Assembly (NCBI GenBank): GCA_021790955.1
Contig: JAJYFI010000012.1
Coordinates: 1-13,785, forward strand
Length of the DNA stretch: 13,785 nucleotides
From: a bacterium
GTDB lineage: Bacteria; Elusimicrobiota; Elusimicrobia; UBA1565; UBA9628
Direction: 5' to 3'
Under the pieces are notes generated by a model. That model was not told the origin of the DNA, did not search any database, and was given only the letters and a program-made list of their open reading frames with translations. Shown here one piece after another: positions 6,624 to 13,158 of this stretch. The position numbers and the translations under genes are program-made. Numbering within the stretch: position 1 is the first letter of the stretch; the number at the start of each line of letters is the position of its first letter.

Positions 6624-7426
6624 CACGCGCTCGGGGGGACCTTGCCGTTTCGGCGCACGGCGGTCTCCGCCTCCAATCCCGCCTCGATCTCCAGGAAAGC
6701 CTCGACCACCATGGGGTCGAACTGGGTGCCGGCCCCGCGCTTGAGCTCAGAGATGGCGATGTCGCGGCTCAAGGCCTTGCGGTAAGGGCGGTCCGAGGTC
6801 ATCGCGTCCCAGGCGTCGATGACCGCCACGATCCGCGCCCCGATGGGTATCCGATCGCCGCTCAAGCCCTCGGGGTATCCCTGGCCGTTATACCACTCCT
6901 GGTGGTAGAGCACCATCTCCGCGACCGGCCCCAGATACTTGACCGGGGAGAGGATCTGATGGCCGATAATGGGGTGCTTCTTCATGACCTCGTATTCCTC
7001 GGGGGTCAGCTTCCCGGGCTTGAGCAGGATCGCCTCGTCAATGCCGATCTTGCCTATGTCGTGAAGAAGGGCCGCGTACTCCACATAGCGCGCCGCCGGC
7101 TCCTCCACCCCCAAGCGCGCGGCGAGGCGTCGCGCTTTAACGCTGGCCCTCTCAGAGTGCTCGTGCGTGTAGGAATCCTTGGAATCCACGGCCCGGGCCA
7201 ACGTCTTGACCATCTCCAAGTAAAACTCCTCCATGTCCGCAAGGGCCCCGGCGGAAAGCTCCCCCTCCTTGCCGCCGGCCTTTCCGCCGGCAGGCGGGCG
7301 GCGCGCCGCCCGCCTCGGCGAAGCCCACATCCCGGCCCCGAAGCCCAAAATTGCCGCGAGGCCGGCTCCCGCCAACGCTAAAGTCGTCATTAAGCTGAAT
7401 TTTACAAATTTGGGGCGATGGCACAT
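6623..7426 (-). CDS. Membrane-anchored HD-GYP domain protein (probable c-di-GMP phosphodiesterase)
   Basis: 267 residues from the ATG at 7426. An N-terminal membrane segment (about residues 12-35, LMTTLALAGAGLAAILGFGAGMW) is followed by an Arg/Pro/Gly-rich cytoplasmic linker (37-57) and an HD-GYP domain (about 65-250). Motifs are THEHSERA (87-94), LLHDIGKIGIDEAIL (120-134, HD pair H122/D123), KPGKLTPEEYEVMKKHPIIG (136-155), YHQEWYNGQGYPEGL (174-188) and DAWDAMTSDRPYRKALS (204-220). HD-GYP proteins hydrolyse c-di-GMP. No receiver or other sensor domain is present, so its input signal is unknown. The second His of the HHE-x-x-x-G-x-GYP motif is Gln176, which touches metal ligation and may alter activity. 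A TTG start at 7447 is possible but sits just after the previous stop. The gap to the upstream gene is 32 bases. Confidence 0.88.
   Translation of the reverse strand: MCHRPKFVKFSLMTTLALAGAGLAAILGFGAGMWASPRRAARRPPAGGKAGGKEGELSAGALADMEEFYLEMVKTLARAVDSKDSYTHEHSERASVKARRLAARLGVEEPAARYVEYAALLHDIGKIGIDEAILLKPGKLTPEEYEVMKKHPIIGHQILSPVKYLGPVAEMVLYHQEWYNGQGYPEGLSGDRIPIGARIVAVIDAWDAMTSDRPYRKALSRDIAISELKRGAGTQFDPMVVEAFLEIEAGLEAETAVRRNGKVPPSA
7292..7315. repeat. 24-bp perfect GC palindrome inside HD-GYP linker
   Basis: Bases 7292-7315 are a perfect inverted repeat (half-site aggcgggcggcg) with no spacer. Just beside it on the plus strand, the octamer ccgccggc occurs twice (7272-7279 and 7284-7291). Both lie in the low-complexity linker between the membrane segment and the HD-GYP domain, where there is little constraint on protein sequence. 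It may be a small inserted palindromic repeat or simply a biased coding stretch. Confidence 0.5.
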
Positions 7427-7458
7427 CTCCGATTCCCCGCCCCTCAAGGGGGAAGGGC

Positions 7459-8604
7459 TCAGGGCTGAAGGAGAGGAACGAGCTCCTGGCCCGCGGGAGG
7501 CTTGGGCCGCGGTTGAGGGGTTCGGCCTCCCTCCAGCGCGCGCAATTCGCCGGCCGCCGTCTGCCGGTTGTCAGGATCGGGATCGTTGACGACCACCCAC
7601 TTGAGAAGTTCTTGGAGGTCCTTGGGAGCGAGAAGTTCAGCCAGCTCGCCCACCGCCGCCGCTCTTTGGTCGGGGTCGGGATTCGTCTTGGCGTATTCCT
7701 TCAAAAACGGGATCACGGCAGGGCGTCTGGCCGAGAAAAGGACGTCCGCGTCGATGAGCCGGCGGGAGGGGTCCTGGGACGCATGATAATCGGCCTCGAA
7801 CGGCGCCAATTCCGCGTCCGTCGCGCCAAGGCCGATCTCGATCGCCAAAGAAGCCTGTATCTCCTTGGGGACGCGGCGTCTCCGGAACAGGCGGAGCGCG
7901 GCATCCCAGGTTTGGCGGAATTCCGAGCACGGGATGTAGCCCGAGAAGCCCTCCTCCGAGATGCGGCGGCGCAGCGCGAACCACGAATTCATCCAGCTCC
8001 GGAACAAGGAAAACGAATCCTTCCAGAAATATCTCGACATAATGCGCGCCACGCGGGGCGCCTCGTGGGCCTTCTCCTTAAGAAGAGGCCAGGATTTTTT
8101 CCCCTCCCATTCCGCGAGAGCCACGAGCGCCTGATATTGCGCCCACCACTGGTTCTTGTCCGCCGGCACCGAGGCCGCGGCCGGGCTCGAGAACGCAAAG
8201 GGCCGCCGCGCGATCGCCTCGATGACCGGCAGGGCGCGCGGGTCGCGCAAGCGCATCGCCCCCTTAATCCCGAAAAAGACGCTCAAGGGATCGTCCTGTT
8301 TCATGTAGTCGATGAATAGCGCGCCGAGCCTGCCGTTGGGGCGGGTCAGCGAGACGGCCTTCAACGCCGCGTCGAAGACGTAGGGGTTGCGGAAGCGCAT
8401 GAAGAGATCGTAGACGGCCGAGACGTCCGCCAGCGACGTGGGCGTCGAGCGGGAGATTTGTTCGAGAATCCGCAGCCGTTCCAAGTCTTTGGTCGCGCCG
8501 ACGAACCGGTCGTGAAGATCAAGAAGGCTGGCGGTTTCTGTCGAGGCGGCGAACGCCGAAGGGACGGGGGCCAAGAGAGCCGTGGCGATGACGAGGGCCT
8601 TCAT
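7459..8604 (-). CDS. Secreted HEAT-repeat-like protein
   Basis: 381 residues beginning with a clear signal peptide (MKALVIATALLAPVPSAFA, cut after residue 19), so it is exported to the periplasm or outside. The mature part is alpha-helical. Helical pairs resembling HEAT repeats are visible at about 90-135 (LFIDYMKQDDPLSVFFGIKG, then RLRDPRALPVIEAIARR) and at about 290-360 (RRPAVIPFLKEYAKTNPDPD, AAVGELAELL, LQELLKWVVVNDPDPDNRQT, AAGELRALEGG). The last two repeat the same NPDPDxRxxAxGEL pattern. A Pro-rich tail ends the protein. No catalytic motif is seen, and such repeats usually serve as binding scaffolds. The ATG overlaps the GH3 stop by 4 bases and has a strong GGAGGAG about 6 bases upstream. 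I do not recognise a specific family. Confidence 0.7.
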   Translation of the reverse strand: MKALVIATALLAPVPSAFAASTETASLLDLHDRFVGATKDLERLRILEQISRSTPTSLADVSAVYDLFMRFRNPYVFDAALKAVSLTRPNGRLGALFIDYMKQDDPLSVFFGIKGAMRLRDPRALPVIEAIARRPFAFSSPAAASVPADKNQWWAQYQALVALAEWEGKKSWPLLKEKAHEAPRVARIMSRYFWKDSFSLFRSWMNSWFALRRRISEEGFSGYIPCSEFRQTWDAALRLFRRRRVPKEIQASLAIEIGLGATDAELAPFEADYHASQDPSRRLIDADVLFSARRPAVIPFLKEYAKTNPDPDQRAAAVGELAELLAPKDLQELLKWVVVNDPDPDNRQTAAGELRALEGGRTPQPRPKPPAGQELVPLLQP

Positions 8605-10091
8605 CGCGGCTCCTCCCCCGTCAAGGGCCCGAGAGCGGCGGCCAAAGAAGCGGCGTGATACCCGTACGGAACGACGGCCGTTAACTCCGGAGCGATCTCC
8701 CGGTCGAATGGATTGCGCAGATAGCAGACCGCCGTTTTCGAGGGAGCCAGCCGCCTGAGGGATTCCAGCACCGCCTTCTCGGCAGGGAATCTCGCGGCCT
8801 CAAAGCAGAAAAAAATGACGGCGCCCGCGTCGGCGGCGAGAGCTTGGAGCTTCTCTGCCGGGAAATCCCCTTCGAGCGGCACCCGCTCGAATCTCCGATT
8901 TTTCCATCCCGCGAAGGCCCGGCGGATCATTCTCTCGGGAGCGAGAGGCCCTCCTTCAAAAGTAAAGCGCGCGGCCATGCCTCGCAAATCGGGAAGCAAG
9001 ACCAGAAGCGGCTCTCTCTTGGAGACGGGAAGCTTCGCCCGGCCCGACACGACCTCTAAAGCCCCCTGGGCGATCCTACGGCAGAGGCGGACCCCTTTCG
9101 CGAAATCGGGCAGGCCGCGAGGCTTGGGCCTGGGGGCCGAGAGTCTCTCCAGGCGGGCCGCCGCCTCCTCCAGGCGCGAGGTCTTCGCCTCGCCCCTCGC
9201 GCAAGATTCCCTCACTTGCTCGACGGCCTTCCTTTGCTCCCGGGCGTCGAAGGCGATGAGAAGCACGTCGTGGCCGGCCTTGAAGGCCTCCACGGCGGCC
9301 GCGGGAACCCGCCGTTCCTGAAGAACGGCCCCCATCCCAAGATCGTCCGTGAAAAGAGCGCCCTTGAAGCCGAGAGTCCCGCGCAGGAGCTCCGTCGCGA
9401 TGGCGCGCGAAAAGGTGGCGGGAACCGCATCAAAAAAGGGGTAGAGAACATGGGAGCTCATGACGGAGGAAACCCCGGCGCGAACTGCGGCCCTGAAAGG
9501 GAGAAGGTGCTCTTTTTCGAACTCGGACCTCGAAAGCCGGATGGTCGGCAATTCGACATGCGCATCCCTGGTCGCCGCGCCCTTGCCGGGGAAATGCTTC
9601 GCGCAGGCCCGCACTCCCCGGGACTCGAGGCCGCGGACCAAGGCGCTCCCGAGCCGGGCCGCCAGCGCGGGATCGGAGCCGAACGAACGAAGTCCGATGC
9701 CAGGATTGTAGCGTCGGGTCAAAACGTCGAGAACCGGAGCCAGGTTCATTTCAATCCCCAGGGCGCGGAGCTCCGAGCCCATCTGCCGGCCGACCTCGAA
9801 AGCCGCCCTCTCGCGGCCAAGCCGCCCCAGCGCGGCGTTCCCCGGGAAGACGGTGAGCCCCCTTTGGAACCGCAGAACGTTGCCCCCCTCATGGTCGACG
9901 GCGAACAACAGCTTTCGGCCAAGACGGTCTTGAAGCCCTTGGGTCAGAGCGCGGGTCTGGAGCGGATTTTGGATGTTGCGGGCCAGGAGGAGCACGCCCG
10001 AGGCGCTCGTCGCCTTGAAGAGCTCCACCGTCTCGCGCCGAGGGCGAGCCCCCTCAATTCCCAGCATGAAAAGCCGTCCCGGGTCGATCAC
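8601..10091 (-). CDS. Glycoside hydrolase family 3 beta-N-acetylhexosaminidase (NagZ-like)
   Basis: 496 residues. The GH3 barrel (about 1-320) contains LFMLGIEG, FAVDHEGGNVLRF (63-75), NLAPVLDV (116-123), RSFGSDP, ACAKHFPGKG (162-171), RDAH (175-178), MSSHVLYP (211-218) and FTDDLGMGAV (247-256). D249 is the expected nucleophile. D176/H178 match the Asp-His acid/base dyad special to NagZ-type enzymes, supporting removal of GlcNAc from muropeptides in peptidoglycan recycling. KHFPGKG replaces the usual KHFPGHG. A second domain (about 330-496, LLVLLPDLRG and later) resembles the C-terminal domain of two-domain NagZ from Gram-positive bacteria; E. coli NagZ lacks it. No signal peptide is visible, which suggests a cytoplasmic location. 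It starts at a GTG overlapping the rfbA stop by 4 bases (GTGA). An internal ATG at 10067 would cut off the first strand. Confidence 0.9.
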   Translation of the reverse strand: MIDPGRLFMLGIEGARPRRETVELFKATSASGVLLLARNIQNPLQTRALTQGLQDRLGRKLLFAVDHEGGNVLRFQRGLTVFPGNAALGRLGRERAAFEVGRQMGSELRALGIEMNLAPVLDVLTRRYNPGIGLRSFGSDPALAARLGSALVRGLESRGVRACAKHFPGKGAATRDAHVELPTIRLSRSEFEKEHLLPFRAAVRAGVSSVMSSHVLYPFFDAVPATFSRAIATELLRGTLGFKGALFTDDLGMGAVLQERRVPAAAVEAFKAGHDVLLIAFDAREQRKAVEQVRESCARGEAKTSRLEEAAARLERLSAPRPKPRGLPDFAKGVRLCRRIAQGALEVVSGRAKLPVSKREPLLVLLPDLRGMAARFTFEGGPLAPERMIRRAFAGWKNRRFERVPLEGDFPAEKLQALAADAGAVIFFCFEAARFPAEKAVLESLRRLAPSKTAVCYLRNPFDREIAPELTAVVPYGYHAASLAAALGPLTGEEPR

Positions 10092-10999
10092 CGGCTTTTG
10101 ACGGAGAGGCGGGCGTCGGCGGGGCGGGCGGGCTTCTCCGAGGCGAGGCGCAAAAGGTAGGCTCCGTAGGAGCTCGAGTTGCAGGCCGTCGCCAGGCGCC
10201 TGAGATCCTCGAGGCCGATGTAACCCATCCGGTAGGCCACCTCCTCCACGCAGGCGATGTAGAGTCCCTGGCGTTTTTGGATCGTCTGGATGAAGACGGA
10301 GGCGGAGAGAAGCGCATCAAAATTCCCCGTGTCGAGCCAGGCATAGCCACGCCCCAGGCGCCTGACGCGCAGTTCGCCCCTTTCGAGATAGGCGCGGTTG
10401 ACGTCCGTGATCTCAAGCTCGCCGCGAGCGGAAGGCTTAAGGGCCTTCGCGATGGAAACCACGCGGGAATCATAGAAATAGAGCCCTGTCACCGCCCAGG
10501 AGGACTTGGGCTTAATAGGCTTTTCCTCCAGCCCGACCGCTTTCCCGTCGTCGCCGAACACAACCACGCCGTAGCGTTCCGGGTCGTCGACTTGGTAGGC
10601 GAAGACCTCCGCCCCCGTTGAGAGCCGCGACGCCTCCTGAAGCTCCCCCGTGATGTCCTGGCCGTAGAAGACGTTGTCCCCGAGAATGAGGGCCACGGGG
10701 CTGTCCCCGACGAAATCGGCCCCGATGATGAACGCCTGCGCGATTCCCCCCGGCCGGGGCTGCTCGCGATACTCGAGCCTGAGACCCCATTGCGATCCGT
10801 CGCCCAGAAGCATTCGAATGAGCGGCAGGTCCCTCGGCGTGCTGATCACGAGTATCTCGCGAATTCCCGCCATCATCAAAGTCGAGAGGGGATAATAGAT
10901 CGTCGGCTTGTCGTAGACGGGCAGGAGCTGCTTGGAAATGGCGAACGTCAGGGGGTAGAGACGGGTGCCGGACCCTCCGGCCAGGATGATCCCCTTCAC
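10088..10999 (-). CDS. rfbA: Glucose-1-phosphate thymidylyltransferase
   Basis: Joins dTTP and glucose-1-phosphate to form dTDP-glucose, the entry to dTDP-L-rhamnose and other dTDP-sugars for O-antigen or capsule. It is 303 residues, a normal length. Motifs are the nucleotide loop MKGIILAGGSGTRLYPLTFA, SKQLLPVYDKPTIYYPLSTL, REQPRPGGIAQAFIIG, LILGDNVFYG, VDDPERYGVV, LEEKPIKPKSSWAVTGLYFY, ELEITDVNRAYL, AWLDTGNFDALL and the C-terminal MGYI...YGAYLL typical of long RmlA proteins. The start is a GTG with no strong RBS. The gene lies 34 bases after tRNA-Leu, so it may be transcribed from the secG promoter through the tRNA. rfbB, rfbC and rfbD are not in this window. The last 20 residues are an unconserved basic tail. 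Confidence 0.96.
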   Translation of the reverse strand: MKGIILAGGSGTRLYPLTFAISKQLLPVYDKPTIYYPLSTLMMAGIREILVISTPRDLPLIRMLLGDGSQWGLRLEYREQPRPGGIAQAFIIGADFVGDSPVALILGDNVFYGQDITGELQEASRLSTGAEVFAYQVDDPERYGVVVFGDDGKAVGLEEKPIKPKSSWAVTGLYFYDSRVVSIAKALKPSARGELEITDVNRAYLERGELRVRRLGRGYAWLDTGNFDALLSASVFIQTIQKRQGLYIACVEEVAYRMGYIGLEDLRRLATACNSSSYGAYLLRLASEKPARPADARLSVKSR

Positions 11000-11033
11000 G
11001 GACGGCTGATGCGTCCCGCCCTCAAGAAGCCTT

Positions 11034-11115
11034 TGCGCGGGGAGGGACTCGAACCCTCACGCCGTGAGGCATACGCCCCTCAAACGTACGCGTCTGCCAG
11101 TTCCGCCACCCGCGC
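11034..11115 (-). tRNA. tRNA-Leu (anticodon GAG)
   Basis: The minus strand folds as a class II tRNA. The 7-bp acceptor stem is GCGCGGG with CCCGCGC, and the discriminator base is A. The D arm is TGGCGGAACTGGCAGACGC. The anticodon stem is TACGT/GCGTA (one T-G pair) and the 7-base loop TTGAGGG reads GAG. The long variable arm is CCTCAC-GGC-GTGAGG, and the T arm is GAGGG-TTCGAGT-CCCTC. Length is 82 bases; CCA is not encoded. The long variable arm and the anticodon both indicate leucine (CUC/CUU). It begins 6 bases after the secG stop. Confidence 0.96.
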
Positions 11116-11121
11116 ATAAAT

Positions 11122-11478
11122 TTATTTAGCCGGAGCGGGAGCGGGGGTCGCCGCAGCCGCCGGCGCAGCGTTCTGCGCCGGCGGCGCCGGAGCCTGCCGG
11201 CCGGCGGGCAGGGCCGGAGCGGGAAACTGGTTGGTGACGCTGCCCATCTCGGCGCGGCTGGCTAGAAGCGTGAGCACCAGCGACGTCAGGGCGAACGTGC
11301 CGGCCAGGACCGCCGTCGCCTTTCTCATAAAGCTCGATCCGGTGGGGGTGTTGATGAGGGAATCGGTTCCGCCCCCGAAGACGGCGAGCCCCGCTCCGCG
11401 GCCCGTCTGCAGCAAAATGATGAGGATCAGCAGCAGGCAAGCCCCCACATGCACCGTCATCATAAGGTGATAGAGCAT
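11122..11478 (-). CDS. secG: Protein-export membrane protein SecG with Pro/Ala-rich tail
   Basis: Auxiliary subunit of the SecYEG translocon in the inner membrane. Two membrane helices are visible (about 4-24, LMMTVHVGACLLLILIILLQ; about 54-74, ATAVLAGTFALTSLVLTLLA), joined by the conserved loop QTGRGAGLAVFGGGTDSLIN and TPTGSSFMRKAT. This is the classic SecG layout. Residues 84-118 are a low-complexity Pro/Ala tail (FPAPALPAGRQAPAPP and later) as in many SecGs, and its DNA contains strong palindromes. The ATG at 11478 lies only 13 bases after an extended -10 box and has no Shine-Dalgarno, so the message is probably leaderless or nearly so. Met6 and Met7 are alternative starts, but also lack an RBS and would cut into helix 1. 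The gene is followed directly by tRNA-Leu(GAG). Confidence 0.94.
   Translation of the reverse strand: MLYHLMMTVHVGACLLLILIILLQTGRGAGLAVFGGGTDSLINTPTGSSFMRKATAVLAGTFALTSLVLTLLASRAEMGSVTNQFPAPALPAGRQAPAPPAQNAAPAAAATPAPAPAK
11156..11185. repeat. Perfect 13-bp hairpin in secG tail
   Basis: gccgccggcgcag (11156-11168), a 4-base loop (11169-11172), then its exact complement (11173-11185). It lies within the codons for SecG residues 98-108, about 32 bases before the secG stop and about 40 bases before the 5' end of tRNA-Leu. In RNA it would be extremely stable. It has no T-run, so it is not a typical intrinsic terminator. It could be an mRNA stability or processing element or a small inserted palindrome. 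Confidence 0.7.
11193..11212. repeat. Imperfect GC palindrome in secG tail
   Basis: CCTGCC...GGGCAGG around a ccggccgg-like centre, encoding the SecG stretch LPAGRQA (about residues 89-96). It sits 7 bases from the perfect hairpin. GC palindromes translated as PAGRQ-type peptides are reminiscent of small dispersed repeats seen in some uncultured bacterial genomes; that link is from memory only. Confidence 0.4.
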
Positions 11479-11490
11479 TCTCGCGCAGCA

Positions 11491-11499
11491 ATTATATCA
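11491..11499 (-). promoter_or_regulatory. Extended -10 promoter for secG (TGATATAAT)
   Basis: The minus strand reads TGATATAAT, a perfect extended -10 element (TGnTATAAT), inside the 50-base gap between the serine hydrolase stop (11529) and the secG ATG (11478). No good -35 hexamer is seen, as is usual for extended -10 promoters. With a normal 6-8 base distance, transcription would begin near 11483-11485, leaving a leader of only about 5-7 bases. It probably drives secG and tRNA-Leu, and perhaps rfbA and the genes after it. Confidence 0.65.
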
Positions 11500-11528
11500 G
11501 AATTGCCGGCGGCGCGATGCTGCCGCGA

Positions 11529-12707
11529 TCAACGCCAGAGCTTGGCGATCTCGTCGCCGACGGCGTCCGAAGGGAAGCCCTCGTCGTTGGAAAGGACCAC
11601 GACGCCGAGCTTTTTTTCGCGGTCCAGGCGATTATAGGTGCATGTGCCCGTCCATCCCCCCTCATGGGCCACAATGCGGCCGTCGTGAGAAATATCCCAG
11701 CCGAAACCGTAATGGGTCGCGCTGCCATCGGCCAGCCGTCCGCTCGTCCAGGCGCGCTCAAGCATCGACGGCGAGACGGGAGGGTGGTCGAACAGGGCCT
11801 GATCCCAACGCAAGAGATCATCCACCGTCGAGAATAGATTCCCGTCCCCGACGAGATACTCGGTGTCATTGCGCGCGGGCTCGAAGTCGCCGTTTTTCTC
11901 GGCATAGCCGTCAACTCGCCCAGGAACGGCTTGCCCGAGATGATCCAGAACAACGGAATGGGACATCCCGAGAGGCATAAAGACATTTGTTCTCAGGAAC
12001 TCGCCCAGGCCGGCGCCCGAGGCCCGTTTTACGAGCAGGCCGAGCATGTTGTAGGCGGTATTTGAGTAGTGATACTGCGTCCGGGGCGCAAAGAGCAGCG
12101 GTTTGGACAGCATAAGCCTGGCCGCGTCTTCGTTGGTCATATGATGGTAGTCCGCGCCGTCTCCCATCTCGGTGTAATCGGCCAGCCCCTCGACCATATG
12201 GAGCAGATCCACGACGCGGATCGAGCGGGCCCGCGGGTCGAGAGCCTTGGAAAATTCCCGAAGGTAGTCGCCCGCCGGCCGATCAAGGGAAATCCTCCCG
12301 CGCTCGGCCAGGATCATGACGGCCATCGCCGTGAATTGCTTCGAAACGGAGGCCAGATCGAAACGCATGTCCGGAGTCAACGGCGTTTTCCGGACGATGT
12401 TGGAATAGCCGTAGCCCCGCCGGAAAACGATTTTCCCGTCCTTGACGACGCCGACGACGGCGCCAGGACCGCCGACGGAGAGGTGCTTGGCGACGATGGC
12501 GCCGATCCGTTTCGAGAGACGCTCGTCGCCTCGGATCGCGCCGTCGGGACGTTGATCGGCGCGGCTCCAGGCATGGCCGCTGCCCGCGGACGCCGCCAAC
12601 GCCCGCGCGGCGCCCCAAGCGTCGGTCAATCTTCCGGATTCGGAGGAAGGCTGGGATCGCGCCGCGTTCAGCGGAAGAGCCAGCATCAGCAATGATCGGA
12701 GAAGCAT
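11529..12707 (-). CDS. Secreted serine hydrolase, beta-lactamase/PBP-like family
   Basis: 392 residues of the beta-lactamase family PF00144 (class C beta-lactamases, DD-peptidases, esterases). The N-terminus (MLLRSLLMLALPLNAARS) looks like a signal peptide. Active-site motifs in order are S120-V-S-K123 (SxxK, in DMRFDLASVSKQFTAMAVMI), Y214-S-N216 (YxN, in YHYSNTAYNMLG) and H348-E-G-G (the KTG-equivalent HxG, in GRIVAHEGGWTG). GDGNLFSTVDDLLRW (287-301) is another family hallmark. The usual T-S-G-L after the YxN-preceding helix reads M-V-E-G-L. True beta-lactamase activity cannot be inferred; peptidase or esterase is as likely. It starts 6 bases after the PepSY stop without a clear RBS, so it is probably translated from the same message. 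A stretch of about 60 residues after the signal is low in similarity. Confidence 0.88.
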   Translation of the reverse strand: MLLRSLLMLALPLNAARSQPSSESGRLTDAWGAARALAASAGSGHAWSRADQRPDGAIRGDERLSKRIGAIVAKHLSVGGPGAVVGVVKDGKIVFRRGYGYSNIVRKTPLTPDMRFDLASVSKQFTAMAVMILAERGRISLDRPAGDYLREFSKALDPRARSIRVVDLLHMVEGLADYTEMGDGADYHHMTNEDAARLMLSKPLLFAPRTQYHYSNTAYNMLGLLVKRASGAGLGEFLRTNVFMPLGMSHSVVLDHLGQAVPGRVDGYAEKNGDFEPARNDTEYLVGDGNLFSTVDDLLRWDQALFDHPPVSPSMLERAWTSGRLADGSATHYGFGWDISHDGRIVAHEGGWTGTCTYNRLDREKKLGVVVLSNDEGFPSDAVGDEIAKLWR

Positions 12708-12713
12708 GGATAT

Positions 12714-13106
12714 TTAATCCGCCTTCTTGACGCCGAGAAGGGCGCCTGTCCGGGCGTCGACCCTGATTTTCCTAAGGATTCCGTCCGACTCGGCCTTGAT
12801 CTTGAACTCGTAGATGGTCTTGCCGTTCTCCTTTTCGAGCTCGAACTTCTTGACGATCCCGGCCACGGCCTTGAGCGCCACCATCCTCGCCTCGCCCTCC
12901 GGGATCGACTTCCTGCGTTGTTTTTTGGCGGCGACCGAAACCGCCGGGGCCGGCGCGCTTTTTTTCCGGACGGTCGTTTGAGGCTGGGCCGCCGACGCGG
13001 CGCCTTGCGCGCCCGAGCCTTGTCCCTGCGCCAGCGCCGCGCTTGCGAAAAAACCGGCGGCGACCGCCACGACCGGCAAAGCCCCATGCGCCTTGTTCAA
13101 CCGCAT
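12714..13106 (-). CDS. Secreted PepSY-domain protein
   Basis: 130 residues from the ATG at 13106, which has GGAGG 7 bases upstream. The frame is open to 13202, but the extra part overlaps the caspase gene and lacks an RBS. It has a signal peptide (about 1-27, LPVVAVAAGFFASAALA then QG), a Ser/Gln/Ala/Lys-rich spacer (about 28-70, RKKSAPAPAVSVAAKKQRRK), and a single PepSY domain (about 74-128) with EARMVALKAVAGIVKKFELE, then KTIYEFKIKAESDGILRKIR and VDARTGALLGVKK. PepSY domains are small periplasmic modules thought to bind or inhibit proteases. Position directly between a caspase-like protease gene and a serine hydrolase gene is consistent with that role, but this is inference. Confidence 0.8.
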   Translation of the reverse strand: MRLNKAHGALPVVAVAAGFFASAALAQGQGSGAQGAASAAQPQTTVRKKSAPAPAVSVAAKKQRRKSIPEGEARMVALKAVAGIVKKFELEKENGKTIYEFKIKAESDGILRKIRVDARTGALLGVKKAD

Positions 13107-13158
13107 TGTCGAGCCTCCTTTGAATGGAATACGCCGGAAGAGCCAATAAGTTCGAGGA

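Noticed and set aside
7431..7458. Possible terminator hairpin (cccctcaagggg) between the HEAT-like and HD-GYP genes
   Set aside because: Only a 4-bp stem with no T-run, in a 32-base gap within an apparent operon.
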